From positions 1 to 38,468 of the forward strand of contig JAIXWE010000035.1 of assembly GCA_027482195.1 (NCBI GenBank): a stretch of 38,468 nt of DNA. The letters are read 5' to 3'. The stretch comes from Alphaproteobacteria bacterium (GTDB lineage Bacteria > Pseudomonadota > Alphaproteobacteria > Micavibrionales > Micavibrionaceae). The position numbers and the translations under genes are program-made. The notes beneath the pieces were generated by a model. It worked only from the letters and a program-made list of their open reading frames with translations. It did not search any database and was not told where the DNA came from. Shown in pieces: positions 16,718 through 25,202 of this stretch (position 1 is the stretch's first letter; the number at the start of each line of letters is the position of its first letter).

Positions 16718-18052
16718 ATGTCACACGCCGCATTAAAAGTTACAGGAGAGAATGAGATGTCAGATATGCAAGATTTTTTTGGGCGTGATTTGAAAAATTC
16801 TGACCCGGATGTTTTTAATGCCATGCAAAAAGAATTGGAGCGTCAGCAAAATCAAATTGAATTGATTGCTTCGGAAAATATTGTCTCCCGCGCGGTGTTA
16901 CAAGCCCAAGGGTCTGTTCTTACCAACAAGTACGCCGAAGGCTATCCGGGTAAGCGGTATTATCAAGGATGTGAGTTTGTTGACATCACCGAAAATTTGG
17001 CGATTGAACGCGCCAAGCAATTATTTAATTGCGGCTTTGCCAATGTGCAACCGCATTCGGGCGCACAAGCAAACCAAGGTGTGTTCTTCGCACTCCTTCA
17101 ACCCGGTGACACAATTTTGGGTATGTCGCTCGCATCGGGTGGGCATTTAACCCATGGTGCGGCACCGAACCAATCGGGCAAATGGTTCAACGCCGTTCAA
17201 TATGGTGTGCGTGAATCGGATGGCTTGATTGATTACATTGAGGTTGAAAAATTGGCGGTGGAACATAAACCAAAAATTATTATCGCCGGTGCATCCGCAT
17301 ATCCGCGTGTAATTGATTGGGCGAAATTTCGTGCGATTGCGGATAAGGTCGGTGCATATTTCATGGTGGATATGGCGCATTATTCGGGCCTTATCGCCGG
17401 TGGGGTTTACCCAAACCCGTTTCCACATGCGCATGTGGCCACCACCACCACACATAAAACATTGCGTGGGCCACGCGGCGGCATGATTTTGACGAATGAC
17501 GAAGCGATGGCGAAGAAATTTAATTCCGCCATGTTTCCGGGGCTTCAAGGTGGGCCATTGGAGCACGTGATTGCGGCAAAAGCCGTCGCATTCGGTGAGG
17601 CATTGCAACCCGCCTTCAAAACATATGCGGCCGCAATTATTTCGAATGCAAAAATTTTGGCGCAAACTTTAGTTGATGGTGGTTTGGCGATTGTATCGGG
17701 TGGTACCGACTCGCACATTATTCTTGTTGACCTGCGTCCCAAAGGTTTGACGGGGAAAGTGGTTGATTTGGCGTTGGAACATTCCGGCATTACGTGCAAC
17801 AAAAACTCCGTCCCCTATGACCCCGCACCCCCCACGGTGACTTCCGGAATTCGTTTGGGAACACCTGCGGGAACCACACGCGGTTTCGGTGCAGCCGAGT
17901 GGAAATATATCGGTGAGTTGATTTTGGAGGTTATTGACGGACTTGTGAAAAACGGCGAGGGGAATAACCAAGCGGTCGAATCAGCAGTCAAAGCAAAAGT
18001 GAAAGAGTTGTGCGCGCGTTTCCCGATTTATAACGTGAATACAAGCATCTGA
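16718..18052 (+). CDS. glyA: Serine hydroxymethyltransferase
   Basis: GlyA is a PLP enzyme converting serine and tetrahydrofolate to glycine and 5,10-methylene-THF. The product is 444 aa from the ATG at 16718, preceded by AAAAGGAGA. A second ATG at 16757 (431 aa) also has GGAGAG upstream, and the shorter form is closer to the family's usual length, so both starts are plausible. Motifs include [50 protein letters not shown] and the PLP lysine in [14 protein letters not shown] (Lys247 from the first start). It begins the conserved run that continues with nrdR. Confidence 0.96.
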   Translation: MSHAALKVTGENEMSDMQDFFGRDLKNSDPDVFNAMQKELERQQNQIELIASENIVSRAVLQAQGSVLTNKYAEGYPGKRYYQGCEFVDITENLAIERAKQLFNCGFANVQPHSGAQANQGVFFALLQPGDTILGMSLASGGHLTHGAAPNQSGKWFNAVQYGVRESDGLIDYIEVEKLAVEHKPKIIIAGASAYPRVIDWAKFRAIADKVGAYFMVDMAHYSGLIAGGVYPNPFPHAHVATTTTHKTLRGPRGGMILTNDEAMAKKFNSAMFPGLQGGPLEHVIAAKAVAFGEALQPAFKTYAAAIISNAKILAQTLVDGGLAIVSGGTDSHIILVDLRPKGLTGKVVDLALEHSGITCNKNSVPYDPAPPTVTSGIRLGTPAGTTRGFGAAEWKYIGELILEVIDGLVKNGEGNNQAVESAVKAKVKELCARFPIYNVNTSI

Positions 18053-18063
18053 GGCGGATAAAA

Positions 18064-18540
18064 ATGCGTTGCCCCTTTTGCGGATTTGAAGAAACACAGG
18101 TGAAAGATTCTCGCCCGACGGAAGATGGCACCGCCATTCGCCGCAGGCGCGCCTGTCCCGACTGTGGTGCGCGTTTTACAACGTTTGAGCGAATTCAGTT
18201 ACGTGAGATGACGGTGTTGAAATCCGGCGATAAGCGTGAACCGTTTGACCGTGATAAAATCACACGTTCGATGCAGGTTGCGTTGCGCAAACGCCCTGTC
18301 GCGGCCGAGCATATTGACCGCGCAGTCAACAGCATTGTGCGGCAAATTGAAACCGAAGGTGAGGCAGAAGTCACCACCAAACATATTGGTGAGTTTGTGA
18401 TGCAGTCACTCATCCAACTTGATATGGTTGGGTTTATTCGTTACGCATCCGTGTATCAAGATTTTGACAAGCCGGAAGATTTTCAACAATTCGTCAAAGA
18501 AATCTCCAAGCTCAAAGTCACAAAAGATAAGGCGGAGTGA
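18064..18540 (+). CDS. nrdR: Ribonucleotide reductase repressor NrdR
   Basis: NrdR senses ATP/dATP and represses ribonucleotide reductase genes. The 158-aa product has the N-terminal zinc ribbon with Cys3, Cys6, Cys31 and Cys34, and [16 protein letters not shown] between the pairs. An ATP-cone domain follows ([20 protein letters not shown]), and YASVYQDF lies near the C-terminus. Order and length are typical. It follows glyA by 11 nt and precedes ribE by 1 nt. No NrdR-box-bearing nrd genes are in the window. Confidence 0.96.
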   Translation: MRCPFCGFEETQVKDSRPTEDGTAIRRRRACPDCGARFTTFERIQLREMTVLKSGDKREPFDRDKITRSMQVALRKRPVAAEHIDRAVNSIVRQIETEGEAEVTTKHIGEFVMQSLIQLDMVGFIRYASVYQDFDKPEDFQQFVKEISKLKVTKDKAE

Positions 18541-18541
18541 G

Positions 18542-19129
18542 ATGTTCACGGGACTTATCCGCGATGTCGGTTCGGTGATGCGCATTGATACCACGCGCCC
18601 TGATCCGCGTTATTACATCCGCACCAAAATTGATTTGGCACGCGAAGGAATAGGCGCATCCATTTCTTGTTCAGGGTGTTGCTTGACGGTCGTAGAAAAA
18701 GGGGATGATTGGTTTAGTGTGGATGTATCGCCAGAGACATTGCGCGTGACGTCATTGGGGGCATGGGTTACGGGAACGCCTGTGAATATTGAGCCATCTT
18801 TGCGTTTGGGTGATGAAATGGGCGGGCATATTGTGTCCGGTCACGTCGATGGTTTGGCGGTTTTGGAATCGGTGGTACAAGATGCAGGATCATATCATTT
18901 GAAAATTTCTGTACCATCCGCATTTGAAAAATTCATCGCTTCAAAAGGTTCCGTAGCACTTGAGGGTGTTTCCTTGACGGTGAATGAGGTTGATAAAAAT
19001 ATTTTTGGAGTGACGATTATTCCTCACACATGGACGCATACAAATCTGTCGCAATTTCAAGTTGGCGAAAAAATGAATTTCGAAATTGATATGCTGGCGC
19101 GTTATGTGGCGCGGAGGTTTGAGTCATGA
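18542..19129 (+). CDS. ribE: Riboflavin synthase, alpha subunit
   Basis: This enzyme dismutates two 6,7-dimethyl-8-ribityllumazines to riboflavin. I chose the ATG at 18542 (195 aa, MFTGLIRDVG), with GGAG about 6 nt upstream; an earlier in-frame ATG lies inside nrdR. The two lumazine-binding barrels are visible: the first with GASISCSGCCLTVV, and the second, from about residue 98, with GSVALEGVSLTVNEV and IPHTWTHTNL. The MFTG start matches the family exactly. It overlaps the next gene by 4 nt. Confidence 0.95.
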   Translation: MFTGLIRDVGSVMRIDTTRPDPRYYIRTKIDLAREGIGASISCSGCCLTVVEKGDDWFSVDVSPETLRVTSLGAWVTGTPVNIEPSLRLGDEMGGHIVSGHVDGLAVLESVVQDAGSYHLKISVPSAFEKFIASKGSVALEGVSLTVNEVDKNIFGVTIIPHTWTHTNLSQFQVGEKMNFEIDMLARYVARRFES

Positions 19130-20193
19130 TGCCTCAAGAAAAACCGCAAAGCTTTATTGCATCGCCTGAGGATATACTGGCGGATATCGCCGCCGGGCGC
19201 ATGGTGATTATTGTTGATGATGAATCGCGTGAAAATGAAGGCGATATTGTGATCGCGGCGGAATTTGCCAGCGCGGATGTGATTAATTTTATGGCGCGGG
19301 AAGCGCGCGGTCTCATTTGTCTTGCCATGAGCGGGGCAATGATTGATCAACTTGATTTAAAGCCGATGGCGCAACGCAACGGGTCGCGCCATGAAACGGC
19401 GTTCACGGTGTCAATTGAAGCACGCGATGGAATCTCAACCGGAATTTCGGCGGCCGATCGTGCGCACACAATCGCAACAGCCATCAACCCCCAAGCGCGC
19501 GCGCAAGATATTGTGTCACCCGGTCATGTGTTTCCGCTTCGTGCGCGTGATGGCGGTGTGTTGGTACGTGCGGGGCATACAGAAGCGGCCGTGGATTTAG
19601 CGCGCTTAAATAACCTTATCCCCGCCGGTGTGATTTGCGAAATTATGAAGGATGACGGGACAATGGCGCGCCTGCCTGATTTGATCGGTTATGCGAAAAA
19701 TCATGGTTTAAAGATTGGAACGATTGCGGATTTGATCGCGTATCGCATGCGTTCAGAGCGTCATGTGGTGCGCGTGGCACACGAAAAAGTGACAGATCAC
19801 CACGGTGTTGAATTTACAATGATCACCTATCGCAACCAGTTGGACGGTGTGGAACATATCGCCATGGTGCGTGGTGATATCACAAAAAATATTCCTCTTG
19901 TGCGCATGCATGCCTTAAATATTCGTCAGGATATTTTAGGTTTGGGTTCCAGCCACGTGCGTGAGGCATTGCAAAAAATTGGTGAGGCCGAGAATGCCGC
20001 CTTTATTTTGTTGCGCGATTGCCAAAAAACAATGCCGAGCAATGAGGGTGTGGTGTTGCGCGATTATGGTGTTGGTGCGCAAATTTTATCGGATTTAGGT
20101 GTTCAACGTATGCGGCTTTTGACCAATAACCCCAAAACTGTTGTTGGGCTTGAAGGATATGGCCTTGATATTATAGGGTTTGAAGCCTTATGA
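19126..20193 (+). CDS. ribB: 3,4-dihydroxy-2-butanone 4-phosphate synthase fused to a degenerate GTP cyclohydrolase II domain (RibBX type)
   Basis: The N-terminal domain (residues 14-210) makes the four-carbon riboflavin precursor from ribulose 5-phosphate. It has [37 protein letters not shown] and [10 protein letters not shown]. The C-terminal 150 residues have the fold pattern of GTP cyclohydrolase II, including [15 protein letters not shown] and [19 protein letters not shown]. The zinc cysteines of a working enzyme (normally in a CLTGDxFGSxRCDCG-like stretch) are absent. This matches RibBX proteins of Proteobacteria, whose second half lacks cyclohydrolase activity; a separate ribA should exist elsewhere. 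It overlaps ribE and ribH by 4 nt each. Confidence 0.93.
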   Translation: MMPQEKPQSFIASPEDILADIAAGRMVIIVDDESRENEGDIVIAAEFASADVINFMAREARGLICLAMSGAMIDQLDLKPMAQRNGSRHETAFTVSIEARDGISTGISAADRAHTIATAINPQARAQDIVSPGHVFPLRARDGGVLVRAGHTEAAVDLARLNNLIPAGVICEIMKDDGTMARLPDLIGYAKNHGLKIGTIADLIAYRMRSERHVVRVAHEKVTDHHGVEFTMITYRNQLDGVEHIAMVRGDITKNIPLVRMHALNIRQDILGLGSSHVREALQKIGEAENAAFILLRDCQKTMPSNEGVVLRDYGVGAQILSDLGVQRMRLLTNNPKTVVGLEGYGLDIIGFEAL

Positions 20194-20660
20194 AACAGTC
20201 ACAAGCCATCGTAATTCCTACATTAAAAAAACCGCCGCGTATTTTGGTGGTTGAGGCGCGTTTTTACGAAGATATTGCGGATCAGCTTTTTGACGGTGCG
20301 TGCGAAATTTTGACCAAGGCGAATGCCACCATTGAGCGCGTGCATTTGGGCGGCGCGTTGGAAATTCCACCAGCGATTGCACTTGCCGCCCAGTCCGGGC
20401 GTTATGATGCTTATGTGGCGTTGGGATGTATCATTCGCGGAGAGACATATCATTTTGAAATTGTCTGTAACGAAAGTGCGCGCGGCATCATGGAATTGGG
20501 GTTGGAAGGCGTTTTGATTGGCAATGGTATTTTAACTGTTGAAACAATGGCCCAAGCGCAAGAACGCGCCGATAAAACCCGTTTAAACAAAGGGGCGGGC
20601 GCGGCATTGGCGGCACTTCAGCTTTTGGCAGTTGATGAGAAAATGAGAGAGAATTTATGA
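20190..20660 (+). CDS. ribH: 6,7-dimethyl-8-ribityllumazine synthase
   Basis: RibH condenses the RibB product with the pyrimidine intermediate to form lumazine, the substrate of RibE. The 156-aa product has the substrate loop VHLGGALEIPPAI and the signature ALGCIIRGETYHFEIV with catalytic His88. NGILTVETMAQAQERAD follows, then the C-terminal helix. Length is typical of icosahedral or pentameric forms. It overlaps ribB and nusB by 4 nt, so expression of the riboflavin steps is coupled. Confidence 0.95.
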   Translation: MKQSQAIVIPTLKKPPRILVVEARFYEDIADQLFDGACEILTKANATIERVHLGGALEIPPAIALAAQSGRYDAYVALGCIIRGETYHFEIVCNESARGIMELGLEGVLIGNGILTVETMAQAQERADKTRLNKGAGAALAALQLLAVDEKMRENL

Positions 20661-21145
20661 ACCTGACACCACCGAAAAAATCAGATTCCTCACGCGCGGC
20701 ACGCAATACGGCAGCGCGCTTATTGGCTGTGCAGGCTGTGTATCAAGCGATCCAGCTTCATGTGCCGCCCGCCAGTTTGATTGATGAGTTTTTAAAACAT
20801 CGCGTCGGGATGGATTTAAACGCGGCTGATTCCGATGGTTCTGACCCAGCTTTTATGGTGGTGGCCGAGGATCATATTTTTAAATCCATCATGGCGGGTG
20901 TGACGGAGCGTTGGGCGGATTTGCAACACATGATCACGGCGCGTGTCAAAGACAACCCGTCAGGTGAGCCGTTATTGGCCGCGATTATGATTTGTGGGGC
21001 TTATGAGATTTTGGCTCATCATGATGTCACAACCGGCATTATAATTGGCGATTATTTGGATATTACCCATGGTTTTTACACGGGATCTGAGCCCAAATTG
21101 GTGAATGCGGTGTTGGACGGTATTGCCAAGGAACTACGGGCTTAG
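20657..21145 (+). CDS. nusB: Transcription antitermination factor NusB
   Basis: NusB binds boxA RNA with NusE (S10) in rRNA antitermination. The 162-aa, all-helical product has ARLLAVQAVYQAIQ near the N-terminus and ILAHHDVTTGIIIGDYLDITHGFY followed by KLVNAVLDGIAKELR at the C-terminus. These match the family pattern of a helix, a charged middle and the final NAVLD segment. It ends the riboflavin run, the usual alphaproteobacterial order. thiL, which often follows, is absent. Confidence 0.93.
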   Translation: MNLTPPKKSDSSRAARNTAARLLAVQAVYQAIQLHVPPASLIDEFLKHRVGMDLNAADSDGSDPAFMVVAEDHIFKSIMAGVTERWADLQHMITARVKDNPSGEPLLAAIMICGAYEILAHHDVTTGIIIGDYLDITHGFYTGSEPKLVNAVLDGIAKELRA

Positions 21146-21214
21146 AATATTCTTGACATAAATAAGAAAATTTAGTTTGTTGCCTAAAATAGTATAAGAA
21201 AAAGGGTAGAGAAA

Positions 21215-21625
21215 ATGACAGACATCACCGAAGGCATGATCCCATGTGTTAAATTTCCAAGACTTATGGTTGATCAAGAGAAGGTTACTTCTCTTTTAGT
21301 TTTTGGGGATAATTTAACCCTTTTTTATTCTGGGCTTCTTCCAATAGCATTTGCTGAAGTTAAGGATTTTGAAATTGGCTGGTATCATCCAGAAAAAAAA
21401 GAAATTATTTTGTGTGGAGATTTTCAGAATGGTCAGCGTAGTTTCGGTATTGATGGTGTGAACCGTGAAGATTATTTTGATAAGTTCGTCATCAACTATC
21501 TTTCCTATCATTACAAAGACCCAGCCACGTTTATCTCGTGGAATGAGTTAGAGGCTCTTTATAAAAATCAATTCCGCGAGCTGGCAGTGGCTTTAGCGGA
21601 GACAAGCCCGGCTCCAAACCCTTAA
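21215..21625 (+). CDS. AT-rich orphan hypothetical protein
   Basis: The 136-aa product has no signal peptide or clear membrane span, and I recognise no family. It has a central beta-rich part (SLLVFGDNLTLFYSGLLP, EVKDFEIGWYHPEKKEIIL) and a helical C-terminus. Its base composition is visibly more AT-rich than its neighbours, and its upstream gap (21146-21214) contains a perfect TTGACA at 21153-21158, but no good -10 lies 16-18 nt away. AGGGTAGAG precedes the ATG. The composition hints at acquisition from another source, but this is weak evidence. Confidence 0.7.
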   Translation: MTDITEGMIPCVKFPRLMVDQEKVTSLLVFGDNLTLFYSGLLPIAFAEVKDFEIGWYHPEKKEIILCGDFQNGQRSFGIDGVNREDYFDKFVINYLSYHYKDPATFISWNELEALYKNQFRELAVALAETSPAPNP

Positions 21626-21656
21626 AATTTTACGTATTGATTACGAATTCTTAAGG

Positions 21657-21693
21657 GGAATCACGTTACTCTTATTCTTGTGGGAATGATTCC
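21657..21693. repeat. Inverted repeat upstream of the FliL-like gene
   Basis: GGAATCA at 21657-21663 and TGATTCC at 21687-21693 are perfect 7-bp arms 23 nt apart. They lie in the 148-nt gap before the FliL-like gene. The loop is long, so a dimeric protein site or a weak RNA stem are both possible. Confidence 0.3.
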
Positions 21694-21773
21694 GCAGCGC
21701 AGCAAGAACCAGCAGCGCCAAGGGCAAGAAAAGCCGAAAAGAAACAAGAAATTCAAAAGGGTAACGGGTTTTC

Positions 21774-22220
21774 ATGAGAAAATTGATGATGAGCTTAACG
21801 GCGCTGGCCGTCTTAGCGGGTGGCGGTTTAATGGCGTCAGGAGCGATGAATCCTGCCAAAGCCTCGGAAAAAGAAACTGCAAAAGAGGGCGAGCTCGCCG
21901 GGCCATCCTTTGTGGAGATGAAACCTTTGGTTTTGCCGATTGTCGACCGCAACGGCGTTTCCCAGATTATCAGCCTTGTGGTGTCGTTAGAGGCCAATGA
22001 CGCGGCCTCGGCGGCCGAGATTCTAAAGTATTCGCCACGCCTGACCGATGCGTTCATTCAGGACATGTACGGGGTTTTAACCCGCCAAGCCGCTATGGAA
22101 GGCGGGGTCGTTCAGGTGGGTTATATAAAAAATCGCCTGAACCGCGTCAGCGCCAAAGTCTTGGGCGAGGATAAGGTCAAAGACGTCTTATTACAGGTCG
22201 TTCAACAACGTCCCGTATAA
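21774..22220 (+). CDS. Exported FliL-like protein
   Basis: The 148-aa product has a signal peptide or anchor (MRKLMMSLTALAVLAGGGLM, possible cleavage after AKA near residue 30). The remainder (MKPLVLPIVDRNGVSQIISLVVSLEA, then a helix, then NRLNRVSAKVLGEDKVKDVLLQVVQQR) resembles the periplasmic part of FliL: a first strand with 'pL.lpi', a middle with IQDMYGVLTRQ and a terminal VLLQxVxQ strand. FliL associates with the motor stator, but this gene is far from motAB and has no flagellar neighbours. The assignment is moderate. It is followed by a strong terminator. Confidence 0.72.
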   Translation: MRKLMMSLTALAVLAGGGLMASGAMNPAKASEKETAKEGELAGPSFVEMKPLVLPIVDRNGVSQIISLVVSLEANDAASAAEILKYSPRLTDAFIQDMYGVLTRQAAMEGGVVQVGYIKNRLNRVSAKVLGEDKVKDVLLQVVQQRPV

Positions 22221-22245
22221 AACCCTGTTTTTATTCAAATGAAAC

Positions 22246-22274
22246 AAAGCCCTGTGTGATGCAGGGCTTTTTTT
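22246..22274 (+). terminator. Rho-independent terminator after the FliL-like gene
   Basis: AAAGCCCTG at 22246-22254 pairs with CAGGGCTTT at 22262-22270 around a 7-nt loop, giving a 9-bp stem. A run of seven T (22268-22274) overlaps the end of the stem. This is the clearest intrinsic terminator in the window. Confidence 0.9.
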
Positions 22275-22332
22275 CATGGTGGTTTTCACCTATAACTTAA
22301 AGTCTGATCTTCATTTTTTGCTGGAGTTTTTT

Positions 22333-23022
22333 GTGTCTTCATTTTCCGCCGCCGCGTTGCCCGCCGATCCTGATTTTGCCATGGCGCGTTTGAATATGGT
22401 CCAGTGCCAGCTTTATCCATCCGGTATCATTACAGATCGGGTTTTGGAAGCCTATAACACGACCCCACGCGAAGCCTTTGTACCCAAAAATATGCGCGGC
22501 ATTTGTTATCAGGATGAATGTTTGCAGATTGGCAAGCGGCGTATGTTGCAACCCCTTGCACATGCTTTGATGATGGAACATGTCGGATTTACAGGTTCGG
22601 AGCATGTATTAGATATTGGTGGCTTAACCGGTTATTCGGCGGCCATTGCGCGCTTTGTCGGGGCTTCGGTGATTGCATTGGAAGAAGATGCGGGCGCATT
22701 GGCGCAAGCGCAAAATGTGTGGGAAGTTTTGGGATTAACCAACATCACACCCGTTTTGGGAAATCACCAAGAAGGGGCCTCTGCGCAAGGTCCTTATGAT
22801 GTGATTATTATCAATGGCGCGGTGGATACGATCCCCGAAACTTTTTTGGCGCAACTTAAACCAAATGGTAAATTGGCGTGTATAAAGGGAAATCAGGGCG
22901 GCGTTGGCAAAATCACCGTTTTTGAGCGTGACGCACAGGGCGTGTGTGATCACAAAATTTATCAGGATATTTTTGCCGATTACCTTCCCGGTTTTACCCC
23001 GCCGGAAAAATTTGTTTTTTGA
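22333..23022 (+). CDS. Pcm-like SAM-dependent methyltransferase
   Basis: I chose the GTG at 22333 (229 aa), because GGAG ends 6 nt upstream; the ATG at 22276 abuts the terminator T-run and would add a hydrophobic leader with no ribosome site. The protein has the layout of L-isoaspartate methyltransferases: ARLNMVQCQLYPSGI, PREAFVP, then motif I HVLDIGGLTGYSAAIARF (residues 91-108) and YDVIIINGAVDTIP. The usual motif I (hxxGxGxGY) and the QTIS-type active-site segment are not conserved here (GGLTGYS; GKRRMLQP). It may be a relative with a different substrate. Alphaproteobacteria often carry such a gene before a TolC-family gene, as here. Confidence 0.85.
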   Translation: MSSFSAAALPADPDFAMARLNMVQCQLYPSGIITDRVLEAYNTTPREAFVPKNMRGICYQDECLQIGKRRMLQPLAHALMMEHVGFTGSEHVLDIGGLTGYSAAIARFVGASVIALEEDAGALAQAQNVWEVLGLTNITPVLGNHQEGASAQGPYDVIIINGAVDTIPETFLAQLKPNGKLACIKGNQGGVGKITVFERDAQGVCDHKIYQDIFADYLPGFTPPEKFVF

Positions 23023-23045
23023 TGTTGAAAGAAAGTAGATAAGCG

Positions 23046-24539
23046 ATGCCGTTTCAATTTTATAAAAAGCTTTTGATGGCTGGTGTGATGGTTGCGGCGT
23101 TGAGCCTTCCCGGGCAAGGATTTGCCGAGAGCCCTGAGCCCGTTGCGCCCGCGCCGGAGCAAGCTTCGGAGATGACACTTGATGATGTGCGCCAGCAAGC
23201 CGATAAAAATTTAAAAGACATCATCCAAACCGACCAAGTGGGTGAGGATAAAATTTTCTTGGGCGCGCTTTTGTCGAGCTATGAATCCAACCCAGATTTA
23301 AAAGCCGCGCGGGCCGAAGTGCGTTCGGTTTTCGAACAACTCCCCCAAGCTGATGCGGGATGGAAGCCGAAATTGTCGGCTGATGCGGATGTCACCAATA
23401 ACACGTTGGACACAGATGCAAGCAACACCAATAAAACAACACGTGAAGGGGCTTTGGCGTTGGAGCAACCCCTTTTTAGCGGGGGGTCAACATTCGCGAA
23501 TATCGGGGCGGCACAAAACAGCATTCGCGCCGCAATCGCGAGTTTGGAAGCAATTGAGCAAGATGTTTTGTTGAATGCGGTGACGGCTTATACGAATGTC
23601 ATTCAAAACGAAGCGTTGTTACGCTTGGCAAAAAATAATCAAAACGTCATTGCCAATCAATTGAAACAAACCCAGGCGCGTTTCGAGGTGGGGGAGCTGA
23701 CCCGCACTGATGTTTCCCAAGCGCAAGCCCGTATGGCCGAGGCCGATGCGGGTGTGATTGCGGCCGACGGAAATTTACGGGCATCGCGCGCCACATATGA
23801 ACGTATTATTGGCACTGCGCCGATGAGTTTGAAGTTTCCAAGTTTTGAAATTCCTCTTCCCAAAAACCTTGATGAAGCCGTGACATTGGCACAGGCATGG
23901 AATCCAAATGTGCGCGCCGCGCAACATGCGCGCGTGGCCGCCGGATATCGGGTCAACAGCATTGCGGGCGAATTATTGCCGCAAGTGTCATTGCGCGGCG
24001 GTGTCTCAAAAACTTATGATCCTTTGTCGGGATCTTCGGATGAGCAGGATGCAAATTCAATCGGTGTTGTTGCAACTGTTCCGCTTTATGAAGGGGGTGC
24101 AACCCGTGCCCGCATTCGCGAAGCAAAGCAACAGGCGGTTGCGCGTCGTGCGGATATTGATTCTCGCCGTGAGGATGCCCAGCAAAGTGTCGTGCGCAGT
24201 TGGGAAGCTTTGAAGGCCGCCGAAGCTGAGATCATCTCGCGCCAAGCGCAAGTTCAAGCATCCGAGATTGCCCGTTTCGGGGTCAAGAAAGAGGCGGAGC
24301 TTGGCGCGCGTACCGTTCTTGATACGTTGGACGCCGATCAGGAAGTATTAAATGCGCAAGTGGCCTTGGTGACCGCATTGCGCAATGAGATTATCGCAAG
24401 ATATACGTTGGCGGCGTCTTTGGGGCTTTTGACCCCACGAAATTTGGGCTTTGCCGATAAAATGCCCGATTATAACCGTGAGGTTGAGGCCGTTCGGGCT
24501 AAGTTTCTGTCAACGTCTGTGGATAGAGTGCCCAGATAG
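23046..24539 (+). CDS. TolC-family outer membrane efflux/secretion protein
   Basis: The 497-aa product has a signal peptide (cleavage near residue 27, GQGFA) and the TolC duplicated architecture: two repeats of beta strands and long amphipathic helices. Visible segments are GALLSSYESNPDLKAARAEV, EGALALEQPLFSGGS, ARFEVGELTRTDVSQAQARM in the first half and GVVATVPLYEGGATRARIREA, GARTVLDTLDADQEVLNAQV in the second. These are the diagnostic TolC/type I secretion positions. No inner-membrane transporter gene is adjacent. It is 23 nt after the methyltransferase gene, upstream of popZ. Confidence 0.94.
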   Translation: MPFQFYKKLLMAGVMVAALSLPGQGFAESPEPVAPAPEQASEMTLDDVRQQADKNLKDIIQTDQVGEDKIFLGALLSSYESNPDLKAARAEVRSVFEQLPQADAGWKPKLSADADVTNNTLDTDASNTNKTTREGALALEQPLFSGGSTFANIGAAQNSIRAAIASLEAIEQDVLLNAVTAYTNVIQNEALLRLAKNNQNVIANQLKQTQARFEVGELTRTDVSQAQARMAEADAGVIAADGNLRASRATYERIIGTAPMSLKFPSFEIPLPKNLDEAVTLAQAWNPNVRAAQHARVAAGYRVNSIAGELLPQVSLRGGVSKTYDPLSGSSDEQDANSIGVVATVPLYEGGATRARIREAKQQAVARRADIDSRREDAQQSVVRSWEALKAAEAEIISRQAQVQASEIARFGVKKEAELGARTVLDTLDADQEVLNAQVALVTALRNEIIARYTLAASLGLLTPRNLGFADKMPDYNREVEAVRAKFLSTSVDRVPR

Positions 24540-24552
24540 ACAAAATCCAGCT

Positions 24553-24581
24553 TTGACAAGGCCTTAAGCTTCAGACAAAAT
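24553..24581 (+). promoter_or_regulatory. Putative sigma70-type promoter for popZ-valS
   Basis: A consensus TTGACA (24553-24558) is followed after 17 nt by CAAAAT (24576-24581), which matches four of six -10 positions. It lies in the 82-nt gap between the TolC-family gene and popZ and would give a leader of about 33 nt that ends in an AAAGGT ribosome site. Confidence 0.55.
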
Positions 24582-24621
24582 AACAAGATTGAATTCGCCT
24601 TCCTAAAGGTATGGGACAATT

Positions 24622-25194
24622 ATGACCGGAAAGCCCGAACAGGAACCCTCAATTGAGGAAATCCTCGCCTCTATTCGCCAGATCATCTCGGATGATGATG
24701 AGCCGCGTGCGGCTGATGTTGATTTGTCCGCAAAGGATGAAGAGCCAGCACCCGAAGCTCAATCTTTTGAAGATGTATTGGAATTGACCAACGAAATTCC
24801 GCACAGCGCGCCGGAGCCAGAACCCACGCCACCACCACGGCCAAGTTTTGATTTAGATTTGGCAGATCCTGCGCCACCATCACCACCACCACCGCCTTTA
24901 TCTACGCCGCGCCCGGTTGTCAAAGATGAACCCGATTTAGCCGAAGCCTTATTCACGGCCACCGCGGCCGCCGCAACAGCCGATGCGTTTGCGCGCTTAA
25001 AAGGAAACGTGACCGTGGAACGCGAAGAAAATCGCACGCTTTATGCCGATGGCCGCGTGACGCTTGAGGATATCGTGCGGGAGATGATGCGCCCGATGTT
25101 GCGGGATTGGATTAATGATCATGTACCCGCAATCGTTGAGCGATTAGTTGAAAAAGAGCTGGAAAAGCTTGCCCGTCAGGCGCAACGCGATTAA
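24622..25194 (+). CDS. popZ: DUF2497 / PopZ-type polar organising protein
   Basis: PopZ forms a polar matrix that anchors the chromosome origin through ParB in Caulobacter and relatives. The 190-aa product has the conserved N-terminal helix (EPSIEEILASIRQIISDDD), a Pro/Glu-rich disordered linker (residues 40-108, including runs of Pro), and the C-terminal oligomerisation helices with GRVTLEDIVREMMRPMLRDW and AIVERLVEKELEKLA. The gene order TolC-like, popZ, valS is shared with other alphaproteobacteria. Its location before valS (8-nt gap) suggests co-transcription. Confidence 0.93.
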   Translation: MTGKPEQEPSIEEILASIRQIISDDDEPRAADVDLSAKDEEPAPEAQSFEDVLELTNEIPHSAPEPEPTPPPRPSFDLDLADPAPPSPPPPPLSTPRPVVKDEPDLAEALFTATAAAATADAFARLKGNVTVEREENRTLYADGRVTLEDIVREMMRPMLRDWINDHVPAIVERLVEKELEKLARQAQRD

Positions 25195-25202
25195 AACAGC
25201 TT

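Noticed and set aside
18419-18541. Longer N-terminus of riboflavin synthase
   Set aside because: The extension lies inside nrdR; the family starts with MFTGL, which has its own ribosome site at 18542.
19126-20193. Bifunctional RibBA
   Set aside because: The C-terminal domain lacks the zinc-binding cysteines, so GTP cyclohydrolase II activity is not supported.
21153-21190. Full sigma70 promoter from the perfect TTGACA
   Set aside because: The nearest good -10 (TAAAAT at 21185) is 26 nt away; the sequence at 16-18 nt spacing is poor.
22276-22332. ATG start of the Pcm-like gene
   Set aside because: It directly follows the terminator T-run and has no ribosome site; the GTG at 22333 has GGAG at good distance.
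24800-24900. Short tandem repeat from the CCACCACC stretches
   Set aside because: These are irregular proline codons of the disordered PopZ linker, normal for the family.
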